Positions 32,434 through 44,794 of a stretch of DNA of 64,000 bases are shown piece after piece. The notes under the pieces were generated by a model. That model was not told the DNA's origin, did not search any database, and saw nothing but the letters and a program-made list of their open reading frames with translations. Source of the DNA: Epiperipatus broadwayi (taxonomy: Eukaryota; Onychophora; Udeonychophora; Euonychophora; Peripatidae); contig JAQFVV010013065.1 of assembly GCA_028023455.1 (NCBI GenBank), positions 124,001 through 188,000 on the forward strand, read 5' to 3'. The position numbers were made by a program, and so were the translations under genes. The stretch's first letter is position 1; the number at the start of each line of letters is the position of its first letter.

Positions 32434-34050
32434 TGTGACACGACAACTTTCTTTCTTCCCCTACTAACTGAATTTTAGTTATTAGAATCGTCATCGAGGG
32501 CGCCACCAAGGATTTCTCTCTTGGAACCTGGTCACGTAACTTTACATAAACCTGGTCTTTATTTATTTTCGAATGACGATTCACTGATTATAAACTTTGA
32601 TTATAATCTCACAGGGGTTTTCCTTTAAGAACACTAACTAATTATTATAAATAATTCAAGAATTCAAGAATACGTTGGACAAAAAAACTTTTAATTTCTT
32701 TTACTACTATTTATTATTAATAACCTTATAATTCTATCCGATCCAGAAAGAACTGACTTACAATTTCTGATTTTCCCTCTGTTTACTTTCTAATTATGCT
32801 TCCCAAATATTTACCATAGATTTACTCGCGCCTACACTAATACTGCGAATTCTAGCAGACGTGTATATAAGACGACTTATAGTATTTTTAATCTTTCCTG
32901 AAGTTTATTTTTAAACTCCACTTTCTTTGGTAAATAAATAAATTGCAAAAATCTTACAATGAACGTATAAGTGTCTTTCGTTTTCTTATACTTTCAATTC
33001 TTTCCTTATTTTCTACTAACAAACGAGTAACGCCCCAAGGTTCTCTGTTACTTGGCGACGCACTTTTATACCCCCACCCTGTTGTTACTCTCTAGATCGA
33101 ATAGATATTAAATAATTTAAAATACAGTTATTCCAATATTTCATAAAAAAATATTGAACGAAAATTAACATTAATAGATTACAATATTAAACAAATTTAT
33201 TTCCCCCCTCTATTGTTGAAACATTCGTAATAAACATAATAAATGAACATTAAATTAAAGATAAAGTTCTATTACGCTTTACTTAGAGTTCTCATTAATT
33301 GAAAAGTTTATAATTACCCTGATCGATCAGAGCGGAGTGGCCTGATTTTCATAGGTTTTACATTCCATTGGTCGTGCCTTTGTCCTTGTATATGCGAATT
33401 CCATGAGTGTTCCTTTGGTTGTCCGGCTAGCAATATCCGTTTCTTCCATTCCATAACTCTCTCGATAGCTTCATTCAGATGGAGTGGTGGTCAATTCCCC
33501 AAAGGGGAAGGTTGTGATAACTTTAGCCGCTATACATTTGACAAGAGTCCACAAAATTAAATTCCAATAATAATAATTTTTATTGTTCGAAACACAGCTG
33601 CTTTCTTTATTGTCCTTGCTGGTCTCTAAAGTCAAGTCAACTGATCTCTCTAAAAGCGATCTTATCTCCACTCTTTCTTATCTTTTTTTTTAATTAGCGT
33701 AATAGCAATTACTAACCAAATATTTTTACTTTGTGAAAGTTTCAACAATAGAGTATAATTACTACCAAGAATCTAATTTTGTTTTCTTTTCCCCACCCTT
33801 TTATCTCTCGAATTTTTCTCCCTTTTAATTAAACACTTTTAACATTTTTTTTTTTTAATAAATTATATTCAATTTTATTTGTTTATTTCAAAATAAAAGT
33901 TCAAAATTTTTACCCTTTCCATTAAATCAAAACCATTTGTTAATTAATTTTTTTTTTCATTTTACAAACTATTTAATTTCAAAAATATTTATGACAAATT
34001 ATAAATATGTGAGCTTATATATATATGAGCTGACTTAAAATATCAGCTCA
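32434..34050 (-). repeat. 5′ LTR, 1617 bp
   Basis: Upstream LTR of the minus-strand element and partner of 29573-31182. It contains a 4-bp and a roughly 8-bp insertion relative to the other LTR. It should hold the promoter; an ATATATATAAG TATA-like sequence lies near its start. Confidence 0.9.
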
Positions 34051-35900
34051 ACTCATAGGATAATCATTCATAAACATTCATTCCTGATAATATCAATCTC
34101 ATTCCCAAACAAATTACTATTTGAGCATAACTTAATTGCCATAATAATTTTATTATTAACAATATTAATTTTACTATGATTATCAATATCTGAAAACCAA
34201 TTATTTGACAATCCAAAAAATGTTTTTTTTCTTCTAAACACTGATGTTTCTATAATAACACTACCATTCCTACCATTCTTTTTTCATAGTAAACTTTATT
34301 TTTTCAAATCTACCATTAATATAATTCAAAAAATTATCTGCATCTCTTTTATTACCATTGAAAACCATAAAATAGTCATCAACATATTTAACATAAAAAA
34401 ATTGGTTTATTCCTATTATAATTAAAATATTGCTCTTCAAACTTAAACATATATATTTCTGCCAAAAAAACCCACTTAAACTATTACCCATACTTAAATC
34501 CTCTTTTTGTTTATAAAATCCATCTCCATATTTAAAAATAAGGTCCCTACAACAAATCACTAATATCTCATATAAAATAAAATCCTCAATTTTTAATTTA
34601 ACACCTTTATCTTTATTATATAAATCCATAAAATAACAAATAGCAACCTCTGGATCAATATTAGTATACATACTAACTATATCTAACTTTACAAAAACCA
34701 AATTTTTAAAAAACTTACCTTCTAAAAATTTTTCTAATTTACTAATAAACTGTATAAAATTATTAACACAATTTCTTTCAAATAATGTAATGTATTTTTT
34801 AAAAATATTATTATACACCAACTACAAAAGTTTCTCATGATAGGTATTATAACTACTAATAATTAGCTTCATCGGAATATCAGGCGTATGTATTTTAGGC
34901 AAACCATAGATTTTTGCACATTTTATATGCATTCTTTTTAATTTAAGCATGACTAATTTTTCCATACAACCTTTTTCATACATCAAACTTAATATATTAT
35001 TAACCTTTTTATTCATTAACATACTTTCATCTTTATTAATTCTAACAAAACATTCTTTTTTAATAAATGTAACCTTTTTTTATTTTATTCACTCTTGTTT
35101 AAAATAACCATACTCGATGTTTTATCATCTTTTAAAAATAATAAATCCCCATATTTATCACACATATTTTTAATAATATACCATTCATTAAACTTACAGT
35201 TATTCCTCTTTTTTAAAAAATTATATCTATTTTTTAATTCAAATACCAAATTCTTAAATCCAAAATTCAATTCATTAACTAAAAAATCCTTATTCTTAAT
35301 ATTATTATTTATCTTATTACATTTACATTCAATTAATTGCAGTTTTGCCCTAATTTCAATAATCTGCTTATTAATATGACAATTATTTAATGGTACATAA
35401 TTCAACCCTTCATCACTAAAAATAGTATCAGTTAAATTAATAACAAAATTCTTTTTTTCTATTTTATTATTACTACCCAATACATAATAATTATTATCTT
35501 TATTTTTGTTATCACACCTTCTAACCATCAAATCATTAAATTTTTTATAATGCCATTCTAAGATCTTATTTTTTTAAAAATACACCTTTTTAATAAAAAT
35601 ATATTTTAATTCCTTTTCCTCTTTAATTGTAATTAATCTCCTTAAATTATTATATATATCTTTAACAAAATTTAACAATTCAGCCTTTTTATAGGCCAAT
35701 TTTAAAACAGTTTTCACCATAATCTTCTCCCATTTTAATATATACTTATATCCAAAAATCCTCAAAAATCTCTTTAAAGAAATAAATTTAGGTATTATAT
35801 TATTAAGCAAACACTTTCTTAAAAATTTAATGTCCAATGTTAATTTGACAACTTTCAACTTATTCTTCATCCATTTGTTAATGACATCAATACACTTTTT
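34051..35900 (-). pseudogene. Penelope-like element (minus copy): reverse transcriptase part
   Basis: From the right: LDIKFLRKCLLNNIIPKF (35574-35870, PLE N-terminal region), EKLVMLKLKRMHIKC and IYGLPKIHTPDIPMKLI (34822-35022), then at 34270-34821 FVKLDIVSMYTNI (catalytic Asp), ICCRDLIFKYGDGFYKQKED, SMGNSLS and FYVKYVDDYF with the YVDD active site. PLE RT is telomerase-like. Frame breaks separate these pieces, though catalytic residues survive. It continues at 29572 beyond the LTR element. Near 35900 it meets a plus-strand copy head to head. Confidence 0.8.
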
Positions 35901-35904
35901 TAAA

Positions 35905-37445
35905 ATTTGGTTTTTGTAAAGATAGATATAGTTAGTATGTAAACTAACATTGATCCAGAAGTTGCTATTTGTTGTTTTATGGATTTATATAATAAACATA
36001 AAGGGGTTAAATTAAAAATTGGGGGTTTTTTTTTATATGAGATATTAGTGATTTGTTGTAGGGATCTTATTTTTAAATATGGGGATGGATTTTATAAACA
36101 AAAAGAGGGTTTAAGTATGGGTAATAGTTTATGTGATTTTTTGACAGGAATATATATGTATAAGTTTGAAGACCAATATTTTAATTATATTGGGGATAAA
36201 CCAATTTTTTATGTTAGATATGTTGTTGACTATTTGGTTTTCCATGGTAATAAAATAAATGCCGATAATTTTTTGAATTATATTAATAGTAGATTTGAAA
36301 AAATAAAGTTTATTATGGAAAAAGAATATATTAATATTATTAAATATATGGATGTTAGAATTATTAAAAAAATTGGTAGGAATGGTAGTGTTATTATAGA
36401 AACATCTGTGTTTTAGAAAAAAAAAAACATTTTTTTGAATTGTCAAATAATTGTTTTTTAGATATTGATAATCATAGTAAAATATTGTTAATAAGAAAAT
36501 TATTAGGGCAATTAAGTTATGTTCAAATAGTAATTTGTATGGAATGAGGTTAATATTATCAGGGCTGAATGTTTTATGAATGATTATCCTAGGGGTGTAG
36601 TTGAACATTTATTTTCTAATAAAAATATAAATAAAATAAAAAAATAGAATGGGGTTAGATAGGGATAGGAATAGAGAAAAAGTTATTTATGTTGGTTTTA
36701 ATATATCTAGAAGATTTATTTATTAAATTTGGCCAGTTTATAAAAAGAAAGCAAGTTTAAATTTTTTAATTAATAATAATAGGAAATATAATAGGTTAGA
36801 GATTATGAATTCAGTTTATTTGATAAAATGTTTGGGTTATTTTAAAAAGAAGATTGAAATGACATATGTTGGGACTAGTAAAAATAAATTCAAAAGTAGA
36901 TTAAAGCAGCATTTAGATGATAAAAATTCTGCTATTTACATTCACATGAATAAATTTAAATATGAGAATTTTAAAATAAAGCCTTTGGAATGTATTAATT
37001 CATACAATGAAAGGATGATAAAGGAAGGTATGTACATTAATGAAATAAAACCAGAATTAAATAAGATGTTAATGGAAAAAGAAAAAAGAAAATAATTGGC
37101 TATTAATTGAATGTGTTAAAGGATATATATATATAGGCGCTTTTTTTTCTAAAAAAAAAAAGGAAATTGTTTGTGGTTAAGTTGTGATTGTTTGCAATAG
37201 GGAAGGAAAGTAAGATAAGGTAAAATTTTGATTGCGAATATCTTTTGTAATTTTTGTAATTTGTAATTTATTTATTTTTTTGGAATATGTGATATTTATT
37301 ATTATATTATATTTTTTTTTTTATTTATTTTGCCTTGAAAAAGGCTATATAAAATAGTCAAAACATTGGATTTTTTATTGTTGATTATAATCATATAAAA
37401 AGAAAGTTTTAAAAAGGAGTTTATTTGTTTATTTATATACTGGAT
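35905..37445 (+). pseudogene. Penelope-like element, 5′-truncated plus copy
   Basis: Begins at the LDIVSMYTNI-equivalent region with a frameshift, then MDLYNKHKGVKLKI, ICCRDLIFKYGDGFYKQKEG and SMGNSLC. The active site reads YVVD instead of YVDD, so one catalytic Asp is lost. After more breaks comes the nuclease frame 36805-37095 (NSVYLIKC, MTYVGTSKNKFKSRLKQHL, INEIKPELNKM). The 3′ non-coding tail runs to ACTGGAT at 37445. Roughly 90% identical by eye to the minus copy in the nuclease. It supplies the empty sites for both insertions in that copy. Confidence 0.8.
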
Positions 37446-37639
37446 ATTTAGGAACTATTTTGGAAAGAGCTGTGTGATTGATATATTTAATTATATGACT
37501 TGCATAAAAGATTCATTTAAAAATTTTCAAAAATAATAATTACAATAATAAGAATGTTATCAACAAAAATTGATAACTGAAACATTTTATATACATGTTA
37601 AAAGAAAATGAGTTGTGTGTATCAAATATTTGATCACTT

Positions 37640-40250
37640 AAATGCATATCTGCTTAAATGATCAGAAAATGTTTATCTTCTGATAATAAAAATAACATGA
37701 AAAAAAAATCTCAAAATACTTTATAAATATATTACTTTCTTTCATATATATACTTTCATAACTGAAAATAAGGATTGAGCTATCCAATCCTTATAACTTC
37801 CTTGCCCTAACAAAAAAATATCATCATCATTAAACAATTAGGTGCTACAAAATTACTTATAACTTTGTGATAAAAACAAATATATAAATTCTTAAAAATA
37901 TTTTTTTCTTATTTCTACAGTAACATTACAAATATGATTATTAAGCTTTACTTATTTTCTTTTAAGTTCCTAAACGATAATGTGATAGAATTTATTAAGG
38001 CATGTTTGGATTAAACTAATGTTGATCATTCCTGACACATTGGCCTAAGGTTTTGGGCATTATATGTTCCCCTCAACTCATCTGGTGTATTAATCATATA
38101 TGATTGGCTCCAATATTTTTCTTTATCCTATTGGGATCCTTTATAGATATTAAAAAAACTTCTTATATTGGTGTTCCTGGGGCGACTAACATGGCATTTA
38201 ATTTAACTCTGGTTTTCTAATTAGACTTAGTACTAATAATCTATTTAATTAATTTATGTATAATATTAAGGATTTTAAGACTTCTCACTCGATAATTTAA
38301 TATACAAAATTAACAAAGCGTATGACACACTTGAACGAGAAGCTATAAAGATACACAGAAATTACTATAAGCTAAGCGCTTTTGAAACCTTTTGCCTCAT
38401 ATTCATAGTGGTACTGTGAGCACAGTACCACTATGAATATGAGGCAAAAGGCCTCGAAAGCGCTTAGCTTATAGTAATTTCTGTTTATCTTTATAGCTTC
38501 TCATTCAAATGTGTCATATGCTTTGTTAATTTTGTATATTAATTTATGTATATTAATTTTGTCTTACCAAATTTGCAATGTAACAAAATTAGGTGTGGGG
38601 CTAATAGAATTGTAAGATCCTTTCCTAACAATTAAAATCTTGAATATATAAATATAATTTTTGAAAAGTTTGAAGATTATTGACAGAAGCATTATAACTT
38701 TGACTTTTATTCTCACTGGATACTTGTAAAAGAAATTTTAAATATGACACAATTTATAAAAATCCTGAATAATATAGCTAATCTTCATTCTCTGTAAAAA
38801 TATAAACTCTTAGTACCATCTAAAATATTTGCTATAGACAACTGATTTTAATTCTTTATTTTATTTCTTTCCTATCCTTGGATTCTCCTCCAATTTCATC
38901 ATAATATGGTACTTATAAAATAGATCATTGGGATCATACAAGTGATATGAATTCCTGCCATTACATTCCCTCTCTAACTTACTCAAGAATACAGCTTCCT
39001 GATACCAGATAAAATCAATATTATCATCCAAAATTTCATGTTTGTATGCATACCTATTTAGATACTTCCTATTACTTTGATAACACATTATATTTTAAAA
39101 TCAACATTACCATGAAATAGAATAGCAGTAATTATATTCCTTCACATAATAGTCTTTTATGCCTAATTCATTAAACTGTATATCATTTTTACCAGTTTAC
39201 AATTCTGAATAATATATATTTAAGATGAAATTGGAGGAGAATCTGAAATTAGGATATAACTGAAATGAATAACTAAAATTAATTATCTCTAGCAAGTATT
39301 TCATATGGTACTAAAAATCTATTTGGTTAAATAGATTGGAGCATAGCTATATTATTCAGGACTTTTATAGATTGTGCAACATTTCAGATTTTTTTATTAA
39401 GCATCTAGTGAGGATGAAAGTTGAAGTTACAATGCTTCTGTCAATAACCTTCACTCTGTTCAAAAATTATTTTTATATATTCTTAATTGTTAGGAAGGGA
39501 TTTTTCAAATCTATGAGCCCACACCTGTTACATTATTAAGATTAGAGCAGCTTAGAGTCATTTGATTTCGCTGTGGCTCATTACAAATTTAGTAGAGTAA
39601 AATTTATATATATAAATTAATCAAGTAGATTATTAATACTCAGACCAATTAGCAAATAAGAGTTAAATTGAATTTCATCTTAATCATTTGCAGAAACAGC
39701 AATATAAGTCATTTTTAAACATTTATGAAAGACCCAATAAGATAGAGAAAAATATTGGAGCAAATACCTATATTTTTAATACACTAGATGGGCTGATGGG
39801 AATATTATGCTCAAAACCTTAGACCAATATGTTAGGAATGATCATAATTAGTTTAATCCAAACCTATCTTAATAAATTCTGCCACACTATCCTTAAGAAA
39901 CTTAAAATAAAATACATAAAGCATAATAATCATACTTGTAATTTTACAGTAGAAATAAGAAAAAAAATTATTTAAAAGGATTTATATATTTGTTTTTATC
40001 ACGTATATAGTAAAGTAAAGTTATAAGTTATTTTGCAGCATCTAGTTGTTAATGATGATGATAATTTTTTATTTGTTAGGGAAAGGAAGTTATATCGATT
40101 GGATAGCTCAATCATTACTTTCAGTTATGAAATATATATATATATATGAAAGAAAGTAATAGGTTTATAAAGAATTTCAAGATTTTTTTCAAATTGTTTT
40201 TATTGTCAGAAGATAAACATGTTCTGATCATTACTAGTGTCATATATGTG
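37640..40250. repeat. 2.6-kb imperfect palindrome
   Basis: 37640-38905 is the reverse complement of 39222-40245 apart from a 246-bp hairpin present only on the left. Landmarks: GAAAGAAAGTAATA and GAAGATAAACAT (40140-40210) against 37660-37740; GATGAAATTGGAGGAGAATC at 39222 against 38885; TTATTGACAGAAGCATT at about 38678 against its complement near 39435. Spacer about 310 bp, with a minus frame at 38861-39088 that shows no known domain. The identity of the unit is unknown. Confidence 0.75.
38297..38542. mobile_element. Near-perfect hairpin, 121-bp arms
   Basis: The arms are almost fully complementary and meet at GTACTGT-GAGC-ACAGTAC. Both outer ends begin with TTAA followed by TATACAAAATTAAC. 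The other palindrome arm (near 39600) lacks it, so it is an insertion, probably a MITE. TTAA ends hint at piggyBac-type mobilisation, but the target duplication cannot be separated from the arms. Confidence 0.8.
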
Positions 40251-40269
40251 TATTATTTGTAATTTATAT

Positions 40270-42330
40270 ATACAATCATTTAAGAATATTTATGTTAAAA
40301 TCATCTATATCATTGTCTTTATTAATGTCAACAATCCAATATTAAAATGGATTTAGTAAATAATAATAAATAGAATTTAGAGACTGTGTAATTCATAAAA
40401 ATTCAATATATATTAAAAAAGAGGAGGATTGTTGTTTTAGCCATGCATTAAAAGAGCTAGAAAAATTTTGGTCTTCTTAAGTTTACTTTCACCAGTTGAA
40501 TAAACCACTTATCTAAAGGCTTTTTCACTCTCCTTGCTGTATTTTTACATTTTACATTGATGGAATATCATTAGCATAATTATGCATAGGTGAAAAAAAT
40601 ATCATGTTAAACAAACATTTATCCTCAACCCAGAGAAAAGGATCAACATTTTCACTTGAGAAGCATTTTCTTTTTAGACATTTAAACTAGATTTAATAAT
40701 TCATTCCATCATTTGCATAAGCAATACTTAAAACTAAGTGAAGCTGTTCTAAGTCCACACATTCTATAATTGGAGACTTCACTGGCCATCTTTAAAAATG
40801 GTTGCTCAAGCATCAAGCTCATAGCAAAAACTTTTTAAATAATTATTTTGCTATTAATATACAAAAAAAGAGCAATTTTTACTTTGTAAGAGATTGATCA
40901 ATCATGATTGGGTTTGAACTAAAGTGTATATAAATTTATAAATTTTTGCTATATTTTTTTTAGAATTCATAGAAAGAACTGAATTATAACAACAGGTTTT
41001 GATTATTGTTATTATTTTATGCAATAATATCATATAAAATACAATATACACATGCGTACTTATTATATAGTGTAAAAAAAGTATTGGCATTTATATTAAA
41101 GTGAAGGCTGTTATAACTTAAAAACTTTTTAATTATTATTAGCAATGACACACATATTTTTAGTCACGTATAATCTAAGATAAGAAATGTATTTAAAAAA
41201 TAAATTTGTTATCATAGTAACTTAATTTTTTTATGAAAGTAAAAATAATGTATTTATATGTGTAAGCCGAAAGAACCCAATAGTCATTTTTTAATACTTA
41301 TTATGAAAGAATATTTATTAGAGTTGATTGATAAAATATGTCTATAAATTCTCTTCCAAACCTTACAAAGTTAAGCACTATATGGATATGGTAGTACATT
41401 ATTATATTAAATGTTTACCACTAAAAGGAACTATTTAAGAGGTAATTTGTACCTAAGTATTTATAAAAGTTGCAGTATAGCTTAAAGGAACACTTGTTTA
41501 TATATTATATTTTGAAAGGGATTTTTTTTTTAATTGAAGAGTTAATTTAATTCACCCAATAAAATAAAGTTCCAATTATGAATTACGTGAATAGTATTAA
41601 GTTGTATTAATAAAATTATATCTTGTTTATTTATATAACAGATAATCTTCATTCTAATATAAATACAACCTACATAAATATGTGAATGTCAAATGTTATT
41701 TGATACCCTCTATAAATTCATTGGGAAACTTATATGAAAAATAAATATTATTGTTTTGTGTTGCTTTTATTTTATTGTTGCCATTCTCATCTATATCATA
41801 AATAAAAGATGAATCAATTATTTTATTTAAAGATTGACTTCATTTAATTTTTAATTTGTTTTAAAAACTACATCACTTATTTGCACTTGTGGGTCATTAC
41901 ACTACACTTAATTTTACTGATATATATATATTTTAACTTGAGAATATTAAAATATTTTTATTACTTGTTTAAGTTTTAATGAATATCTATATTACTGAGT
42001 GTTAGAGAATTAAGATATTAAAATAAATTCTTTAAATTTATGTATCTCATAAATATAGTTCAGATTCAATAAAATATCCCTTTTGTTTTTGGATTATATT
42101 CACCAAGTGATCTCAAGTCTTATTAACATATTTTAATGTTAAATTTTGGAAGTTATAGTTTTAAAGTACAGAGAAATAATAAACTTAGAGGTATTCTCTT
42201 ATATTATTATTGAATTGGTTGATGTAGTTATGCAATAATATAAGAGCTAGCCTATTCCCCACATTAATAATCATAACAATTTAGTATAAAATTTTTTATC
42301 TTTCTTCATTACATTTATTATCCAAATTTA
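40270..42330. repeat. Right arm of 2.55-kb inverted duplication
   Basis: Continuous here; the left equivalent is split into 22880-24020 and 20640-21920 by a LINE, SINE and PLE pieces. Removing those insertions gives left and right lengths of about 2.55 kb each including the foldback element. No gene was recognised; 40902-41090 is an unassigned frame. Confidence 0.75.
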
Positions 42331-42375
42331 AAGCCTCCTTTCATACTGATACAACACACACACACACATACATTT

Positions 42376-42830
42376 AATGGAAATAATGAGATAATATCTA
42401 TGTAAATAGAAATAATCTTTAACCTTTGATGTTACCAAGAAATTATCAATTACTACTAATTGATCTTTCTGAGGCCAAATCAGTTTTTTTTAAACCTATA
42501 ATAGGTCTTTTGTTTGAGTTTTTGTTGATGTAAAAGGCGTTCTTTTTTACTTCACACCCAAGTTTTTATATGGATTTAAACACAGAAAGCTATTTTTATA
42601 GATGTGAGAATGTGAAAGAATATTATTTTTTTTTTTTTGGCATTCTGCAAATAATATTTTAAACTCAATCAAACGAGTTACCATAAGTTTAATGAAAAAA
42701 CTGGTTTGGCCTCAGGGATTTCAATTAATGGTAACTGATAATTCTTGGTAACATCAAAGATTAATGCTTATTTCTATTTACATGAATATCCTTATTTCCA
42801 TACTTTATTATAATAACAATCCATGGAAAT
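42376..42830. mobile_element. Foldback element, copy 2
   Basis: Left arm TTTGATGTTACCAAGAAATTATC with AATTACTACTAATTGAT and TGAGGCCAAATCAGTTTT pairs with the right arm at 42695-42785. Related to the copy at 18872-19335 in both arms, and like it followed by TTTAATTCAATATATAT. A CA repeat lies just left. Confidence 0.7.
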
Positions 42831-44794
42831 ATTTAATTCAATATATATAAAACATTCAAATCACCACTTCACAACTTTAAGATATTTCAGCAATGCCCTC
42901 TGTGAATATATACAAATAGCATAAAATATTCACAAGATGACACATGATAAATTCTGCATTTTTTAAAATAAAAGCCAAATATTAATTTTAGTATCTGTAG
43001 ATTATTTAATTTACTAAAATGATATATAGCTTTTAAAAATGAAGTTGGTGAGTCCATCATTCCAATAGTAACTATACTCTTGGAAAATATGACAAACCCA
43101 AACAGATCATAGAATATCGAAAAAAAAAGCTATTTATTTAAGTTTCCAGATGTCATTATTAACTTGATAATTCCTAAGAATAATAATAGAATAATAGATA
43201 TAAAAAATATTTCAAATAATTAATCTTTTTTTAAATAATGCATTTTTACTCTGTGTATTTTTACTAGAATATAAAATGAAATTAGAAAATGGCTTACCCT
43301 TATAACATGGATTTTGACAAGTCTTAAAATATTAACCTCTACTTCACTGCTTATTTTGTAAAGGGATAGTAGATTGACTTTTCTCCTGCAATCTTCTGTT
43401 TAAAGTCTTACTTTTTAATCTTATCTTTTATTCAAGAGTTAAATATGATACATTTGACACATGCAACCAAGAGGCAATAAATAAATCAGCAACTCAAAGT
43501 AATATTATTCATGGTTAAGTACTGAACTAAGAACTTACTACTGAGGACATATAATTGGTAATGAGTAAAATAATTTTCAAATTAATTGTAAAAAATAATA
43601 AGCTGCAATTGATGAGAGAATGCACTCCTACCTTATTAAAAAAAGTGGTGCCTCCTGCTGCAAATAGTCTTTATTTTATATTAATTCTCTCTGTCTATTT
43701 TCCTTTCTTTTAACTTTAATATTGTCAATCATTTAGGTGAAGTCAATAAAACTTTTTCATGGCATTTTAAAAAATTTTTATGTGTGTCAATGAAATGTTC
43801 TAAGAATGGGATTGTGGTTACACAATCTATTCTGTAATTACATCCAGAAATTTTACTTGTGAAAACCACATACTAGAAGTTGCAATCTGTTAATACTATT
43901 TAATGATTGTTTTACCAAAGACAACAACATTTCATATTTTACTTATACATATATAATAATTCAGTTTTAGTAAACTGAAGGTTCTTAGTCAGGAGCTTTC
44001 ACAAAACAATACAGCTAATAGTCAGTTGAGCAGCTGCAGTTAGGAATTTTTGGACCTCTACAAAATCTATAAAACATGGTCTGTTTGGGTCATTTTATCT
44101 AGCAGATTGTTCTTATATTTAATTTTATTTTTAAATATATGTGCATAGAAATGTTTCTTGCCATCAGAATTTTTTCAAGATATAAATATAGAATGGAACT
44201 TATAGCCAAGAGATAATCAGTATTTAAATCTGGACTAGCAGCATTTATTTAAAATCATCTTCCAAAAAAACGAACTCTAATATATAGATTGATGCTATAT
44301 ATTTGAATTATTATGTGATGGTGGGTTTATCATGAGAACTAATTATTGAAATTTTTAAATATATCAATGAAGCTGCTTATGTTTAACCATTATATTATAA
44401 AATTGCAGACAAATAAAGCTTTTATTTATTGTTGGGTAGGATCATTGCATCACTACCAGAATAAGATTGAATTTCTCTTTTATGACATTTCAATGCTATG
44501 TTGAAAGTTTAGAAAACTTTGTTCAAAATTATTAGAAATCATGATAAATTATAATAATTACTTGTTATTAAATTTTTACAACACATGAAATGTCTATCAT
44601 GAATACCTTGTTTAGATAGAGGGGGCATTCTAAAGAAACTTGGATACATCCAAAATGAAAACAGCAGCAATCTATAGCTTACATAATAGGAGTTATAATA
44701 TATAAAAGTCATTATTGCATGAGTGCTTACAGATGCAGAATATTGGACAGATTGTAGATGAAATTTATAGTTTGTATTAAAAAATAAGCTCTAT
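42831..44794. other. AT-rich stretch without a supported gene
   Basis: No coding, repeat or RNA feature could be supported. Confidence 0.4.

Larger units (their letters stand above)
29573..34050 (-). mobile_element. Gag-only LTR retrotransposon
   Basis: Two long terminal repeats (29573-31182, 32434-34050) flank only about 1.25 kb, which encodes one Gag and no protease, RT or integrase. ACTC is duplicated at 29569-29572 and 34051-34054, and the plus-strand PLE near 36595 shows the unoccupied site. The LTRs read TG...CA on the minus strand. The 4-bp duplication fits the Ty3/Gypsy group. Structure matches terminal-repeat-with-gag elements known mainly from plants, which depend on a partner's pol. 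Confidence 0.9.
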
